DNA from: an uncultured Oscillibacter sp.
Lineage (GTDB): Bacteria; Bacillota; Clostridia; Oscillospirales; Oscillospiraceae
Direction of reading: 5' to 3'
Length of the DNA: 55,919 nucleotides
Assembly: GCA_946551795.1 (NCBI GenBank)
Contig: CAMNRF010000006.1
Coordinates: 1-55,919 of the forward strand
Both the position numbers and the translations under genes were made by a program. Shown here piece after piece: positions 12,596 to 21,311 of the stretch. A model generated the notes under the pieces. That model made no database searches. It was not told where the DNA came from and worked only from the letters and a program-made list of their open reading frames with translations. Each line of letters starts with the position of its first letter. Within the stretch, counting starts at the first letter, position 1.

Positions 12596-12668
12596 TTTCT
12601 AACAGTTAGAAAAATTTTTATAAGGTTGACCATTTTTCTGTTGAATATTTTTAAATTTATGATATACT
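12596..12668 (+). promoter_or_regulatory. serC promoter with an upstream palindrome
   Basis: TTGAAT (12641-12646) and TATACT (12663-12668) have a 16-base spacer. At 12596-12612 is a perfect 8-bp inverted repeat around one base (TTTCTAAC-A-GTTAGAAA), a plausible protein-binding site 28 bases before the -35. A second small inverted repeat (CGGT...ACCG) lies in the leader near 12682. Confidence 0.55.
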
Positions 12669-12739
12669 GAATGATAGATTTCGGTTATTTTGACCGAGGA
12701 CATGGGAACTATCTATTTTGAAGTCTGGAGGAACGCAGT

Positions 12740-13828
12740 ATGAAATACAACCGCACGTATAACTTCTCCGCAGGTCCGGCCATGATGCCGGAGCCGGTCC
12801 TTGAGGAAATCGCCGCCGAGATGCTGAACTACCGGGGCAGCGGCATGTGCGTCATGGAGATGAGCCACCGCTCCAAGGTGTTTCAGCAGATCCGGGACGA
12901 GGCCGAGGCCGACCTCCGGAAACTCATGGGCATCCCCGACAACTACAAGGTCCTCTTCGTCCAGGGCGGCGGCACGGTGCAGTTCGCCATGGTCCCCATG
13001 AACCTGATGAAAAACGGGACAGCCTGCTACGTGGAGACCGGCGCCTGGTCCAAGAAGGCCATCAACGAGGCGAAGAAGTACGGCGAGGTGAGGATCGCGG
13101 CCTCCTCCGCCGACAAGAACTTCTCCTACATCCCCGACTGCTCCGACCTGGACATTCCGGAGAACACGGACTACGTCTACATCTGCGAGAACGAGACCAT
13201 CAACGGCACCACCTACTTCCACCTGCCCAACACCAAGGGCAAGGTCCTGGTGTCCGACCAGTCCTCCATGTTCCTCTCCCGGCCCTGCGACGTTTCGAAG
13301 TACGGCCTGATCTGGGCCGGCGTGCAGAAGAACGTGGGCCCCGCCGGCATGGCGGTGGTCATCATCCGGGAGGACCTGCTGCGGGACGACCTGCCCAAGT
13401 TTGTGCCCACCTACATGAGCTACAAGACCCACGCCGACAACGACTCCCTGTACAACACCCCCAACTGCTGGGCCATCTACTGCTGCGGCAAGGTCTTCAA
13501 GTATCTGCTGGATAACGGCGGCCTGGAGGCCATGGCGAAGCGGAACGAGGAGAAGGCGAAGATCCTCTACGACTTCCTGGACGCCAGCAGGCTCTTCACC
13601 GGCGCCGTGGTGAAGGAGGACCGCTCCCTCATGAACGTGCCCTTCGTCACCCCCAGCAAGGACCAGGACGCCGACGTGGTGGCCGCTTCCAAGGCGGCGG
13701 GCTTTGACAACCTCAAGGGCCACAAGAGCGTGGGCGGCCTCCGGGCGTCCATCTACAACGCCATGCCCAGAGAGGGCGTGGAGGCCCTGGTGGACTTCCT
13801 CAGGAAGTACGAGGCGGAGCACGCCTGA
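12740..13828 (+). CDS. serC: Phosphoserine aminotransferase
   Basis: A PLP enzyme that transaminates 3-phosphohydroxypyruvate to 3-phosphoserine, using glutamate; second step of serine synthesis and also active in the pyridoxal-5'-phosphate pathway. The product is 362 residues, the normal length. Family landmarks: YNFSAGPAMMPEPVL at the N-terminus, the substrate-binding MEMSHRS, the VQGGGTVQFAMVPMNL segment, and the PLP-lysine region GLIWAGVQKNVGPAGM (Lys in VQKN). GGAGG lies nine bases before the ATG. It is followed 190 bases later by serA in the same direction, so the two form a serine unit. Confidence 0.96.
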   Translation: MKYNRTYNFSAGPAMMPEPVLEEIAAEMLNYRGSGMCVMEMSHRSKVFQQIRDEAEADLRKLMGIPDNYKVLFVQGGGTVQFAMVPMNLMKNGTACYVETGAWSKKAINEAKKYGEVRIAASSADKNFSYIPDCSDLDIPENTDYVYICENETINGTTYFHLPNTKGKVLVSDQSSMFLSRPCDVSKYGLIWAGVQKNVGPAGMAVVIIREDLLRDDLPKFVPTYMSYKTHADNDSLYNTPNCWAIYCCGKVFKYLLDNGGLEAMAKRNEEKAKILYDFLDASRLFTGAVVKEDRSLMNVPFVTPSKDQDADVVAASKAAGFDNLKGHKSVGGLRASIYNAMPREGVEALVDFLRKYEAEHA

Positions 13829-14018
13829 GAATCCGGCTGGAACCGGCGGACGGGACGGCCAGGGGGCCGTCCCCCGCGGGATGTTTCCAACCGCAGGGGC
13901 CGCCGCCCTCGGCGGCCCGTCTCCCCCGGCAGCACGCCCATCCCCCAATGGGCGGTTCACCCTTGCGCTGTCGGTGCCCCTGGGGTGCACCGAGAACGAA
14001 TGAAAGGGGTACTTAATT

Positions 14019-14933
14019 ATGTTAAAGCGAGTTCTGGTCACCGACGGAATGGACGCCTCCGCCGTGGAGAAGCTCCGGGCGGACGGATATGAGGTGGTGG
14101 AGCAGTTCTACGAGCCCGACGCCCTGGGGGCAGCCCTGCGGGACTTTGACGCGGTGATCATCCGCTCCGCCACCAAGATCAAGGAGCCCCAGATCGACGC
14201 CGCCAGGGACAGCCGCCTGAAGCTCATCATCCGGGCCGGCGTGGGCGTGGACAACATCGCCGTGAAGTACGCGGAGAGCGCGGGCATCGCCGTGCGCAAC
14301 ACCCCCCGGGCCTCCTCCAACGCCGTGGCGGAGCTGGCCATGGCGCTGCTGTTCTCCTGCGCCCGGAACATCTCCATCGCAGGCCACACCATGCGGGAGA
14401 ACAAATGGGAGAAGAAGGCCTACTCCAAGGGCTTTGAGCTGGAGGGCAAGACCATGGGCGTCATCGGCTACGGCCGCATCGGGCAGATGGTGGGCAAAAA
14501 GGGCCAGGCCCTGGGCATGAAGGTCCTCTCCACCGTCCACCGGAGCAAGCCCGAGGGCTGCGAGTGCGAGACCATGAAATTCGTCTCCATGGACGAGCTG
14601 CTGACCGGGTCCGACATCATCGTCCTCTGCGCCCCCGGCGGCGACAGGGCCCTGGTGGACGCGGAGTCCCTGGGGAAGATGAAGGACGGCGTGGTGATCA
14701 TCAACGTCTCCCGGGGCAGCAACGTGGACGAGGCCGCCCTCCTGGACGCCCTGAACAGCGGCAAGGTCCGGGCGGCGGGCCTGGACGTGTGGATGAGCGA
14801 GAAGGACCCCAACTGGGCCCTGGCCCAGCATCCCGCCGTCTCCTGCACGCCCCACATCGGCGCGGGCACCAAAGAGGCCCAGAAGCGCATCGGTGCGGAG
14901 CTGGTGGACATCGTGGAGCACTTTGAGACCTGA
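14019..14933 (+). CDS. serA: D-3-phosphoglycerate dehydrogenase, short form
   Basis: Oxidises 3-phosphoglycerate to 3-phosphohydroxypyruvate with NAD, the first step of serine synthesis and the substrate source for SerC upstream. It has 304 residues, so only the catalytic and Rossmann domains are present: IIRAGVGVDNIAV, the Rossmann glycine motif GVIGYGRIGQMVG near 150, the NVSRGSNVDEAAL segment, and the terminal PHIGAGTKEAQ with the catalytic His. There is no ACT domain, so feedback inhibition by serine through that domain is not expected. The start follows GAAAGGGG by several bases. A hairpin terminator follows. The 2-hydroxyacid dehydrogenase family is broad, but the neighbouring serC makes SerA the best call. 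Confidence 0.92.
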   Translation: MLKRVLVTDGMDASAVEKLRADGYEVVEQFYEPDALGAALRDFDAVIIRSATKIKEPQIDAARDSRLKLIIRAGVGVDNIAVKYAESAGIAVRNTPRASSNAVAELAMALLFSCARNISIAGHTMRENKWEKKAYSKGFELEGKTMGVIGYGRIGQMVGKKGQALGMKVLSTVHRSKPEGCECETMKFVSMDELLTGSDIIVLCAPGGDRALVDAESLGKMKDGVVIINVSRGSNVDEAALLDALNSGKVRAAGLDVWMSEKDPNWALAQHPAVSCTPHIGAGTKEAQKRIGAELVDIVEHFET

Positions 14934-14952
14934 TATTTCAAACGGCGCAAGA

Positions 14953-14986
14953 AGCCCCGCCCGTTGGAGTTCCAACGGGCGGGGCT
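14953..14986. terminator. Bidirectional terminator between serA and the PAP2 gene
   Basis: A 16-bp perfect stem (AGCCCCGCCCGTTGGA and complement) with a two-base loop lies 20 bases after serA and 22 before the convergent gene's stop. Confidence 0.75.
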
Positions 14987-15007
14987 GTTCGCTGTCCGTC
15001 CAGGCCG

Positions 15008-15727
15008 TCAGGATTCGTTAAAGCGATTGAGGAGCTTTTGATACCGCCGCCGGTACGCCGGCGTCTTCCGCTCCGTCTCCTCCCGGGAGAGGCGGAAGGC
15101 CGGAGAGGCCCGGTAGACGGGCCGGGCCGCCAGAGCTCCCAGCAGCAGCCCGCCCACTGCATCCAGCACGGAGTGCTGCTTGATGAGCACGGTGGAGAGA
15201 CAGATGGCCGCGGCCAGCAGCGCCGTTCCCGCCCGCAGGCGCTTTCTCCGCTCCAGGGCGCGGCAGTCCCACACCGCCAGGGCCGCGCCCATGGACCCCA
15301 GCACATGGACAGAGGGAAAGACGTTGGTGTTTGTGTCCACGCGGTAGAGCCCCGCCACCAGGGCGGTGAGGAGGTTTTCCCGGGGAAAGGCCGCCGGACG
15401 CAGGTCCTGCCCGTTGGGCACCAGCAGCCACACCAGCGCGCTGAGGAAAAAGGTGGTGCCCAGAAACACCATATACCGCCGGAAGGCGGCCCGGTCCCGG
15501 TACAGCAGGTACAGCCCCGTGATTACCAAAAGAGGATACCACAGGCAGTAGGGAATGACAAACCACTCGCAGAAGGGGATATGGGCGTCAACGGGCAGCT
15601 GGGTGGCCCAGTACCGGCCCACGGGCATCCGCTCCAGAGCCAGGAACAGCAGCAGGTAGAGGGGCAGCCACAGGGCGTATTTCAGATCCCGCCAAGGCAG
15701 GCGGCGGATGGGGTCGGGGAGGTGCAT
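15008..15727 (-). CDS. PAP2-family membrane phosphatase
   Basis: A 239-residue polytopic membrane protein with about six hydrophobic segments (for example WLPLYLLLFLAL at residues 20-31). The PAP2 signatures are present: PSVHVLGSMGAAL (the second, SxH motif) and STVLIKQHSVLDAVGG (the third motif with catalytic His and Asp). Enzymes of this type remove phosphate from phosphatidic acid, undecaprenyl pyrophosphate or phosphatidylglycerophosphate; the exact lipid is not readable. The start at 15727 is chosen for its AGGTGA ribosome site and for beginning just before the conserved PDPIRRLPWRD segment; longer starts add an unlikely N-terminus. It is monocistronic. Confidence 0.85.
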   Translation of the reverse strand: MHLPDPIRRLPWRDLKYALWLPLYLLLFLALERMPVGRYWATQLPVDAHIPFCEWFVIPYCLWYPLLVITGLYLLYRDRAAFRRYMVFLGTTFFLSALVWLLVPNGQDLRPAAFPRENLLTALVAGLYRVDTNTNVFPSVHVLGSMGAALAVWDCRALERRKRLRAGTALLAAAICLSTVLIKQHSVLDAVGGLLLGALAARPVYRASPAFRLSREETERKTPAYRRRYQKLLNRFNES

Positions 15728-15824
15728 GGCATCACCTGGTTTTCCTTGATTTGGTTTACCATAACACATCTGTTCCGTCGAAAACATGAATAAACTGCGA
15801 ACAATCTATGAATTTTGCCCAAAG

Positions 15825-15854
15825 AAATTCCCGGAGCGGCGCTCCGGGAATTTT
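15825..15854. terminator. Hairpin at the end of the BMP transporter operon
   Basis: A 13-bp perfect stem (AAATTCCCGGAGC and complement) with loop GGC lies about 65 bases after the last permease gene on the minus strand. U-tracts on either side are weak (TTTC), so termination is plausible rather than certain. Confidence 0.5.
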
Positions 15855-15920
15855 CACACTAATTTTACGCAAAATTATTTGGTTTTCGGAACACAGGTCT
15901 ATGGAGTTCTCAACGGACCG

Positions 15921-16916
15921 CTACCGGTCCTCCCGGAAGTAGGCAAGCCCTAAGCTGGCGGGGGGCTGCTTTTCCTTGTTGTTGCGCATGCTGGAGGCAA
16001 TCAGCACGATGACCGTCACCACATAGGGCAGGATCTTGTAGAGCTGGGTGGGGATGAAGGGAATCACCAGCCGGAGGTACAAAATCATCAGCGCGCCGAA
16101 GAGCACGGAGCCCCAGATGGCGGCCAGGGGCCGCCACATGCAGAAGATGACCAGGGCCACCGCCAGCCAGCCCACGCCGCTGAGGCCCTCGTGGTTCCAC
16201 ACGCACCCGGCGATGGTCATGATGTACACCATGCCGCCCACGGCGGAGATGCCGCCGCCGATGACGGTGGACAGGTACTTATACCGCTCCACGTTGATGC
16301 CCGCCGCGTCCGCCGTGGCGGGGGACTCCCCCACAGAGCGGAGGTAGAGGCCCGTCCGGGTGCGGTTCAGGAAGAAGAACATCCCCGCCGCCAGGATCAG
16401 CCCCAGGTAGAAAAACACGCTGTTGCCGAAGAGCACGCCGCCCACCGCGGGGATCTTCTGGAGGAAGGCGGGGAAGGGGGAGTTCTGGAAGAAGCCCTTC
16501 AAAGTGTTGCCGATGGCGATGTAGCCGTTCTCCCGGACCCGCATATACTCGCCGATGAACTGGCCCACGCCGGTGCCGAAGATGGACAGGGCCAGGCCGG
16601 TGACGTTCTGGTTGGCCCGGAGGGTGGTGGTGAGGAAGCTGAAAATCAGCGAGGCAAAGGCCCCCGCCAGAAAGGCGCACAGGATGCCCACCAGCACGGC
16701 GATGAAGCCGTTGGCCCCGGCGCCCGCCGCCTTCTCGTAGTAGAACACGCCGCCCAGGCCCAGGGCGCCGCCCATGAACATGATGCCCTCCACGCCCAGG
16801 TTCAGGTTGCCGGACTTCTCCGTCAGGATCTCCCCCAGGGTGCCGAAGAGCAGGGGCGTCCCGTAGGTGATGGCGGCGATGATCAGGGCCAGGAACAGAC
16901 TCAGGAAATTACTCAT
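15921..16916 (-). CDS. ABC importer permease 2 of a BMP-type nucleoside/purine system (YufQ/PnrE-like)
   Basis: A 331-residue integral membrane permease of the BPD_transp_2 (RbsC/YufQ) family with about nine hydrophobic segments and the family motif GVEGIMFMGGALG near residue 42, plus AAGINVERYKYLSTVIGGGISAVGG in the cytoplasmic loop that contacts the ATPase. It is the last gene of the four-gene importer and its start codon overlaps the stop of permease 1 by 4 bases (ATGA), indicating translational coupling. Permeases of this pair import nucleosides or purine bases; the adjacent purine-type catabolic genes support such a substrate here. Confidence 0.9.
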   Translation of the reverse strand: MSNFLSLFLALIIAAITYGTPLLFGTLGEILTEKSGNLNLGVEGIMFMGGALGLGGVFYYEKAAGAGANGFIAVLVGILCAFLAGAFASLIFSFLTTTLRANQNVTGLALSIFGTGVGQFIGEYMRVRENGYIAIGNTLKGFFQNSPFPAFLQKIPAVGGVLFGNSVFFYLGLILAAGMFFFLNRTRTGLYLRSVGESPATADAAGINVERYKYLSTVIGGGISAVGGMVYIMTIAGCVWNHEGLSGVGWLAVALVIFCMWRPLAAIWGSVLFGALMILYLRLVIPFIPTQLYKILPYVVTVIVLIASSMRNNKEKQPPASLGLAYFREDR

Positions 16917-18004
16917 GACTTCGCCGCCTCCTTATGACTGTTTTTCCGGAAGATCAGCTTGTAGTTGATGAAGAACTCACACCCCAGCATACAGAAGAGG
17001 AGGATGCCGGTGATGATGTCGGAGATGGAGGTGGGCACCGCCATGCGGGTCTGGAGGGTCTCCGCGCCCTTGCTCAAAACCGCCAGCAGCATGGAGATGG
17101 CCACCATGGCGAAGGCGTTGAGCTGGCTGAGCCATGCCACGGTGATGGAGGTGAAGCCCACGCCGCCGGCCACGCCGTCGTACAGGGTGTTGTTGGCGCC
17201 GGAGGCCACGATGAACCCCACAATGCCGCTGATGGCCCCGGAGAGGAACATGGTGCGCATCATCACCCTTCCTACGTTCATGCCGGCGTAGCGGGCGGTG
17301 TTGACGCTGTCGCCGATGACGGCGATCTCATAGCCGTGCTTGGTGTGGTTCATGTACACGTGCATAAAGACCACCAGCACCAGCACGATGATCCAGCCGC
17401 AGTGGACCCCCAGCACCCGGGGAAGACACGCGGCCTTGTCAAACTGGGGGATGATCTGGGAACCCTTGCGGCCCTCCCAGGGGCCGCCCTGGAGCCAGCG
17501 GACCACGCCGATGATGATGTAGTTCATCATCAGGGTAAACAGCGTCTCGTTGGTGTTCCACCTGGCCTTGAAGAAGGCGGGGATCAGCGCCCACACGCCG
17601 CCGGCAACGGCTCCGGCCAGACCCATGACGACCAGCAGCACAGGGGAGGGCAGCCGGTCCGCCCAGAAGAGGGCGAAGTAGCTGGCGGCCACGGCCCCGG
17701 CGGTGATCTGACCCTCGGCGCCGATGTTCCAGAAGCGCATCTTGAAGCAGGGGGCGATGGCCAGGGCGCAGCCAAGCAATGGGACGGCGATTTTGATGGT
17801 CTGCCGGATGGCGCTCTTCTTGCCCAGAGCCCCGGAGATCATGGTGCCGTAGGCGGTGACGGGGCTGGCCCCCGCCAGGCCCATCACCAGGGCCCCCAGC
17901 AGCAGGGCGAAGAGGATGGACCCGAACCGGATGCACCAGACCTTCCAGCCCTCCATGCCGTCCCGCTTGGCAAGACGGATCAGAGGTGTCTTTTTCTCCT
18001 TCAT
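16913..18004 (-). CDS. ABC importer permease 1 of a BMP-type nucleoside/purine system (YufP/PnrD-like)
   Basis: A 363-residue permease of the same superfamily as its partner, with a cytoplasmic N-terminal stretch, an early membrane segment (FGSILFALLLGALVMGLAG), and the family motif FWNIGAEGQITAGAVAA near residue 92, followed by the loop YAGMNVGRVMMRTMFLSGAISG that docks to the ATPase. The two permeases probably form a heterodimer. The gene begins directly after the ATPase stop codon with no gap. Confidence 0.92.
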   Translation of the reverse strand: MKEKKTPLIRLAKRDGMEGWKVWCIRFGSILFALLLGALVMGLAGASPVTAYGTMISGALGKKSAIRQTIKIAVPLLGCALAIAPCFKMRFWNIGAEGQITAGAVAASYFALFWADRLPSPVLLVVMGLAGAVAGGVWALIPAFFKARWNTNETLFTLMMNYIIIGVVRWLQGGPWEGRKGSQIIPQFDKAACLPRVLGVHCGWIIVLVLVVFMHVYMNHTKHGYEIAVIGDSVNTARYAGMNVGRVMMRTMFLSGAISGIVGFIVASGANNTLYDGVAGGVGFTSITVAWLSQLNAFAMVAISMLLAVLSKGAETLQTRMAVPTSISDIITGILLFCMLGCEFFINYKLIFRKNSHKEAAKS

Positions 18005-19549
18005 CTATGCCCCCTCCTTTCCGCCCAGGCGGGTCATCAGCAGTCCGATCTGATCCTTGGTGGCGGCGCGGGCGTCCACCACGCCGCTGACCTGTCCGCC
18101 GCAGAGCACCAGAATGCGGTCGCACAGCTCCAGCAGCACGTCCAGGTCCTCGCCCACGTAGATCACCGCCACGCCCTTCATCTTCTGCTCCGTCAGGAGA
18201 TTGTAAATGGTGTAGGAGGTGTTGATGTCCAGTCCCCGCACGGCGTAGGCGGTCATGAGGACCGAGGGGGCGCTGGCGATCTCCCGGCCCACCAGCACCT
18301 TCTGCACGTTGCCGCCGGACATCCGGCGGACGGGGAACTCAGTGCTGGGGGTCACCACCTCCAGCTCCTTCCAAATCTCCATGGCCAGGGCGTTGGGGTC
18401 CCTGCGGTTGACAAAGACGCCCTTGCCCTTTTTCCAGGAGCGGAGCATCATGTTCCCCGTCATGCCCATGGACCCCACCAGGCCCATGCCCAGCCGGTCC
18501 TCGGGGACGAAGGCCATGGCCACGCCGGCCTTTTTGATCTGCATGGGGGTCCTGCCCACCAGGTTTGAGGGCTCCTTTCCCTCGGGGGTGTAGGTGATCT
18601 CCCCGGCGGCGACGGGATAGAGGCCGGAGATGGCCTCCAGCAGCTCCCGCTGGCCGGAGCCGGCGATGCCGGCCACGCCCAGAATCTCGCCGCCCATGGC
18701 GGTGAAGGAGACGCCGTCCAGCCTCTTCACGCCCTCGCCGTCCAGGCACGTGAGGTTTTTGACCTCCAGCCTCGGCACGGGCGTTTCGTATTGGGGCCGG
18801 TGGATGTTCAGCGTCACGGCGTGGCCCACCATCATGTCCGTCAGGGCCTGGGGGCTGGTCTCCGCGGTGTTGACCGTGCCGATGTATCTGCCCTTGCGCA
18901 GCACCGCCACCTTGTCGGAGAGGGCCATGACCTCGTGGAGCTTGTGGGTGATGATGACGATGGCCTTGCCGTCGTCCCTCATGGCCCGCAGCACGTCGAA
19001 GAGTCTGTCGGTCTCCTGGGGGGTGAGGACGGCGGTGGGCTCGTCCAGGATCAAAATCTCCGCCCCCCGGTAGAGGACCTTGACGATCTCCACCGTCTGC
19101 TTCTGAGACACGGACATATCGTAGATCTTCTGGGCGGGGTCGATGTCAAAGCCGTACCGCTGGCAGATGTCCCGGACCCTGCCCTCGGCGGACTTCATGT
19201 CCAGCCTGCCGCCCTCCTCCAGCCCCAGGACGATGTTCTCCGTGGCGGTGAACACGTCCACCAGCTTATAGTGCTGGTGGATCATGCCGATGCCGTTGGC
19301 GAAGGCGTCCCTGGGAGAGCGGATGGAGACGGGCCGGCCGTTTACGAAGATCTGGCCCTCGTCGGGGAAGTAGATGCCGGAGAGCATATTCATCAGCGTG
19401 GTCTTGCCGCTGCCGTTCTCCCCCAGGAGGGAGAGGATCTCCCCCCGGTTCAGCTTGAGGTCGATGCCGTCATTGGCCACCACCTCGCCGAAGCGTTTGG
19501 TGATGCCCTGAAGTTCAATGGCGCAAACAGTTTTTTCCAAGGCTGTCAT
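18005..19549 (-). CDS. BMP-type ABC importer ATPase with two nucleotide-binding domains (YufO/PnrC-like)
   Basis: A 514-residue duplicated ATPase. Domain 1 has Walker A GENGSGKTT, signature LSVSQKQTVEI and Walker B ILILDEPTAVL; domain 2 has the degenerate Walker A GIAGSGQRE usual for the second half of sugar/nucleoside importers, signature MSGGNVQKVL and a Walker-B region in which the usual EPTRGLD reads AYAVRGLD. The second site is therefore probably not hydrolytic. The ATG at 19549 sits almost on top of its AGAAAGG site; a TTG at 19540 would have better spacing and is a real alternative. It is separated from the binding-protein gene by 313 bases of hairpins. Confidence 0.93.
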   Translation of the reverse strand: MTALEKTVCAIELQGITKRFGEVVANDGIDLKLNRGEILSLLGENGSGKTTLMNMLSGIYFPDEGQIFVNGRPVSIRSPRDAFANGIGMIHQHYKLVDVFTATENIVLGLEEGGRLDMKSAEGRVRDICQRYGFDIDPAQKIYDMSVSQKQTVEIVKVLYRGAEILILDEPTAVLTPQETDRLFDVLRAMRDDGKAIVIITHKLHEVMALSDKVAVLRKGRYIGTVNTAETSPQALTDMMVGHAVTLNIHRPQYETPVPRLEVKNLTCLDGEGVKRLDGVSFTAMGGEILGVAGIAGSGQRELLEAISGLYPVAAGEITYTPEGKEPSNLVGRTPMQIKKAGVAMAFVPEDRLGMGLVGSMGMTGNMMLRSWKKGKGVFVNRRDPNALAMEIWKELEVVTPSTEFPVRRMSGGNVQKVLVGREIASAPSVLMTAYAVRGLDINTSYTIYNLLTEQKMKGVAVIYVGEDLDVLLELCDRILVLCGGQVSGVVDARAATKDQIGLLMTRLGGKEGA

Positions 19550-19604
19550 CCTTTCTGAAAGAGCTCTTGCAGGCAGAGCGCGAAGCGCAGATAAAAGTTT
19601 AGGG

Positions 19605-19668
19605 CCGCCCTTTTCAAAGGGCGGTGGGGTCCAGGGGCAAAGCCCCTGGGCGCGCCGCGCACGGCGCG
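19605..19668. repeat. Triple-hairpin intergenic element
   Basis: Three perfect hairpins stand in tandem: CCGCCCTTT/AAAGGGCGG (19605-19624), CCAGGGGC/GCCCCTGG (19631-19649) and CGCGCCG/CGGCGCG (19651-19668). It lies inside the 313-base gap (19550-19862) between the ATPase and binding-protein genes, where no gene is seen. The regular architecture looks like a dispersed REP-type intergenic repeat; genome-wide copy number cannot be seen here. Confidence 0.6.
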
Positions 19669-19814
19669 AAACTCCAACCCCCGTATAAAAGCAAAGCAAA
19701 AAAACCTCAAGAGAAAGCGCCTTTGCCGTCCCCAGGGCGGCAAACAGCGTCCCCCGCCGACCGTCCGCAGAGGCGGTGGTCAGGATGCAGAGGGCCAGCG
19801 CCCCATAGAAGAAG

Positions 19815-19836
19815 AGGGGCCCCCGCAGGGGCCCCT
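19815..19836 (-). terminator. Attenuator hairpin after the BMP lipoprotein gene
   Basis: A 9-bp stem (AGGGGCCCC and complement, loop CGCA) lies 27 bases downstream of the lipoprotein stop on the minus strand, followed by a moderately T-rich stretch. It may stop most transcripts so that the binding protein outnumbers the membrane subunits. Confidence 0.5.
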
Positions 19837-19862
19837 ATGGAGTTCTTTTTGCCGTTTTGAAA

Positions 19863-21140
19863 TTAGCCGAACGCTTCGTTCAGCCGCTCGATCCCGTCGA
19901 TAGGCAGGTTAAAATACGGAGCGGACTGGAAGTAGGACTCGTGGAAGGCGCCGTCGAACACGGCCTCCTCGGAGTCGGGGGTGAAGTCGCCGTCGGTGTC
20001 CAGGGCGAAGGCGCTCTCCAGCTTCGCGCCCTGGATGGTGAAGGTGCTGGTGTCGAACACCTGCAGCTTGCCGGAGCGGAGCTGCTCCTCCACCTCGGCC
20101 AGCTTCTCAGCGGTGCCGGGGGCGGCGATGGCCTCGTTGAGGTCCGTCATGACCACGGCGCCCTCGTCCATGCCGTGGCACCAGTCCTGATCGAAGCTCT
20201 CACCGTTGGCGACGGCCTCGATGGCGTACTCAAAGTAGGGGGCCCAGTTGATCCGGGTGCCGATGAGGGACGCCTCGGGGGCAACGGAGATCATGTCGTT
20301 GTTGTAGCCCGTGTGATAGACGCCCTTGCTCTGGGCGGTGGTGGCGGGGGTGGTGTTGTCGGAGTGCTGGGAGATCATGACGCAGCCCATGTCCGCCAGG
20401 GCGGAGGCGGCGTTGGCCTCCTCGGTGGCGTCGGACCAGGAGCCCACGAACTGAACCTTCATGGTCACGCTGGGGCACACGCTCCGGGCGCCCAGGAAGT
20501 AGCTGGTGAAACCGGAGACCACCTCGGCGAAGGAGAAGGCGCCAACGTACCCGATGACGGCCTTGTCGGCGGTGATGGTCCCCTCGTCGATCATCTGCTG
20601 GAGCTTCATGCCCGCCACAATGCCGGCCAGGTAACGGCCCTCGTAGATGTTGGCAAAGGCGTTGTGGGTGTTGTCCCGGCCGTCGTTCCAGGAGCCCTGG
20701 TTGGTGCAGGCGATAAACTCCACCTCGGGATAGTCGTCCACCACCTTGAGCATATGGTCCTCAAAGCCGAAGGAGTTGTTGATGATCAGCTGGCAGCCGT
20801 CGTCCGCCAGCTCGATGTTGGCGTCCTCGCAGCTCACATCCTCCTTGATGTTCCACTTGGTGACCCACTTCACGGTGATGCCCTTGGCGGCCAGGGCCTC
20901 GGTGGCGGCCTCCTTGCCGCGGATAAAGTTGTAGGTGTAGCCCTGGTCGTTCTCGTCGCCGATGCAGATCAGGCCCACCTTCACGGTCTTGGTCTCGGGG
21001 GCGTCACTGCCCTGATCGCCGGCGGGCTCAGAGGTGTTGCTGTCGGCGGGCGGGGTGGTCTCACCGCCGCTGCCGCCTCCGCAGGCGGCCAGGCTCAAAA
21101 CCATCACCAGGGACAGCAGGATTGCAAGAAACTTCTTCAT
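19863..21140 (-). CDS. BMP-family (PnrA-like) substrate-binding lipoprotein
   Basis: A 425-residue lipoprotein: signal MKKFLAILLSLVMVLSLAAC with lipobox Cys 20, a Gly/Ser/Thr-rich linker to about residue 50, then a periplasmic-binding fold of the BMP/Med family (VKVGLICIGDENDQGYTYN start of the first lobe; AVIGYVGAFSFAEVVSGFTSYFLGA hinge segment). PnrA-type members bind purine nucleosides; others bind different ligands. It is the first gene of the importer, preceded by AAGGAGG and its own promoter, and is read in the same direction as the two PLP-enzyme genes just upstream. Confidence 0.93.
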   Translation of the reverse strand: MKKFLAILLSLVMVLSLAACGGGSGGETTPPADSNTSEPAGDQGSDAPETKTVKVGLICIGDENDQGYTYNFIRGKEAATEALAAKGITVKWVTKWNIKEDVSCEDANIELADDGCQLIINNSFGFEDHMLKVVDDYPEVEFIACTNQGSWNDGRDNTHNAFANIYEGRYLAGIVAGMKLQQMIDEGTITADKAVIGYVGAFSFAEVVSGFTSYFLGARSVCPSVTMKVQFVGSWSDATEEANAASALADMGCVMISQHSDNTTPATTAQSKGVYHTGYNNDMISVAPEASLIGTRINWAPYFEYAIEAVANGESFDQDWCHGMDEGAVVMTDLNEAIAAPGTAEKLAEVEEQLRSGKLQVFDTSTFTIQGAKLESAFALDTDGDFTPDSEEAVFDGAFHESYFQSAPYFNLPIDGIERLNEAFG

Positions 21141-21208
21141 TCTGGTTTTCCTCCTTAAAAGTAAATGTGGAAAGGAACCAGATGGGGCAGAACGCTCCCA
21201 TCACCACC

Positions 21209-21237
21209 ATCATACAGGAATCGGCTGGAAAATACAA
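21209..21237 (-). promoter_or_regulatory. Promoter of the BMP importer operon
   Basis: On the minus strand, TTGTAT (21237-21232) and TATGAT (21214-21209) are separated by 17 bases, about 70 bases before the lipoprotein ATG. No purine-riboswitch fold was recognised in the short leader. Confidence 0.55.
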
Positions 21238-21311
21238 TCAAATTTTTCTTGTTTTTGGCAGAAATGCGGCGCTTTTTTGCCTCAAATTTCTAAGGTATTA
21301 CCAAAAGCGGA

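Noticed and set aside
13829-14018. A regulatory RNA in the serC-serA gap
   Set aside because: Several GC-rich inverted repeats exist but none matches a known riboswitch and there is no clear U-tract; insufficient to annotate.
16934-18568. A long plus-strand frame opposite the importer genes
   Set aside because: Shadow frame; composition is Gly/His/Gln/Val repeats and the minus strand encodes clear permease and ATPase motifs.
21141-21311. A possible purine riboswitch ahead of the BMP operon
   Set aside because: The leader is short and shows none of the conserved TATA...-loop elements of the purine aptamer.
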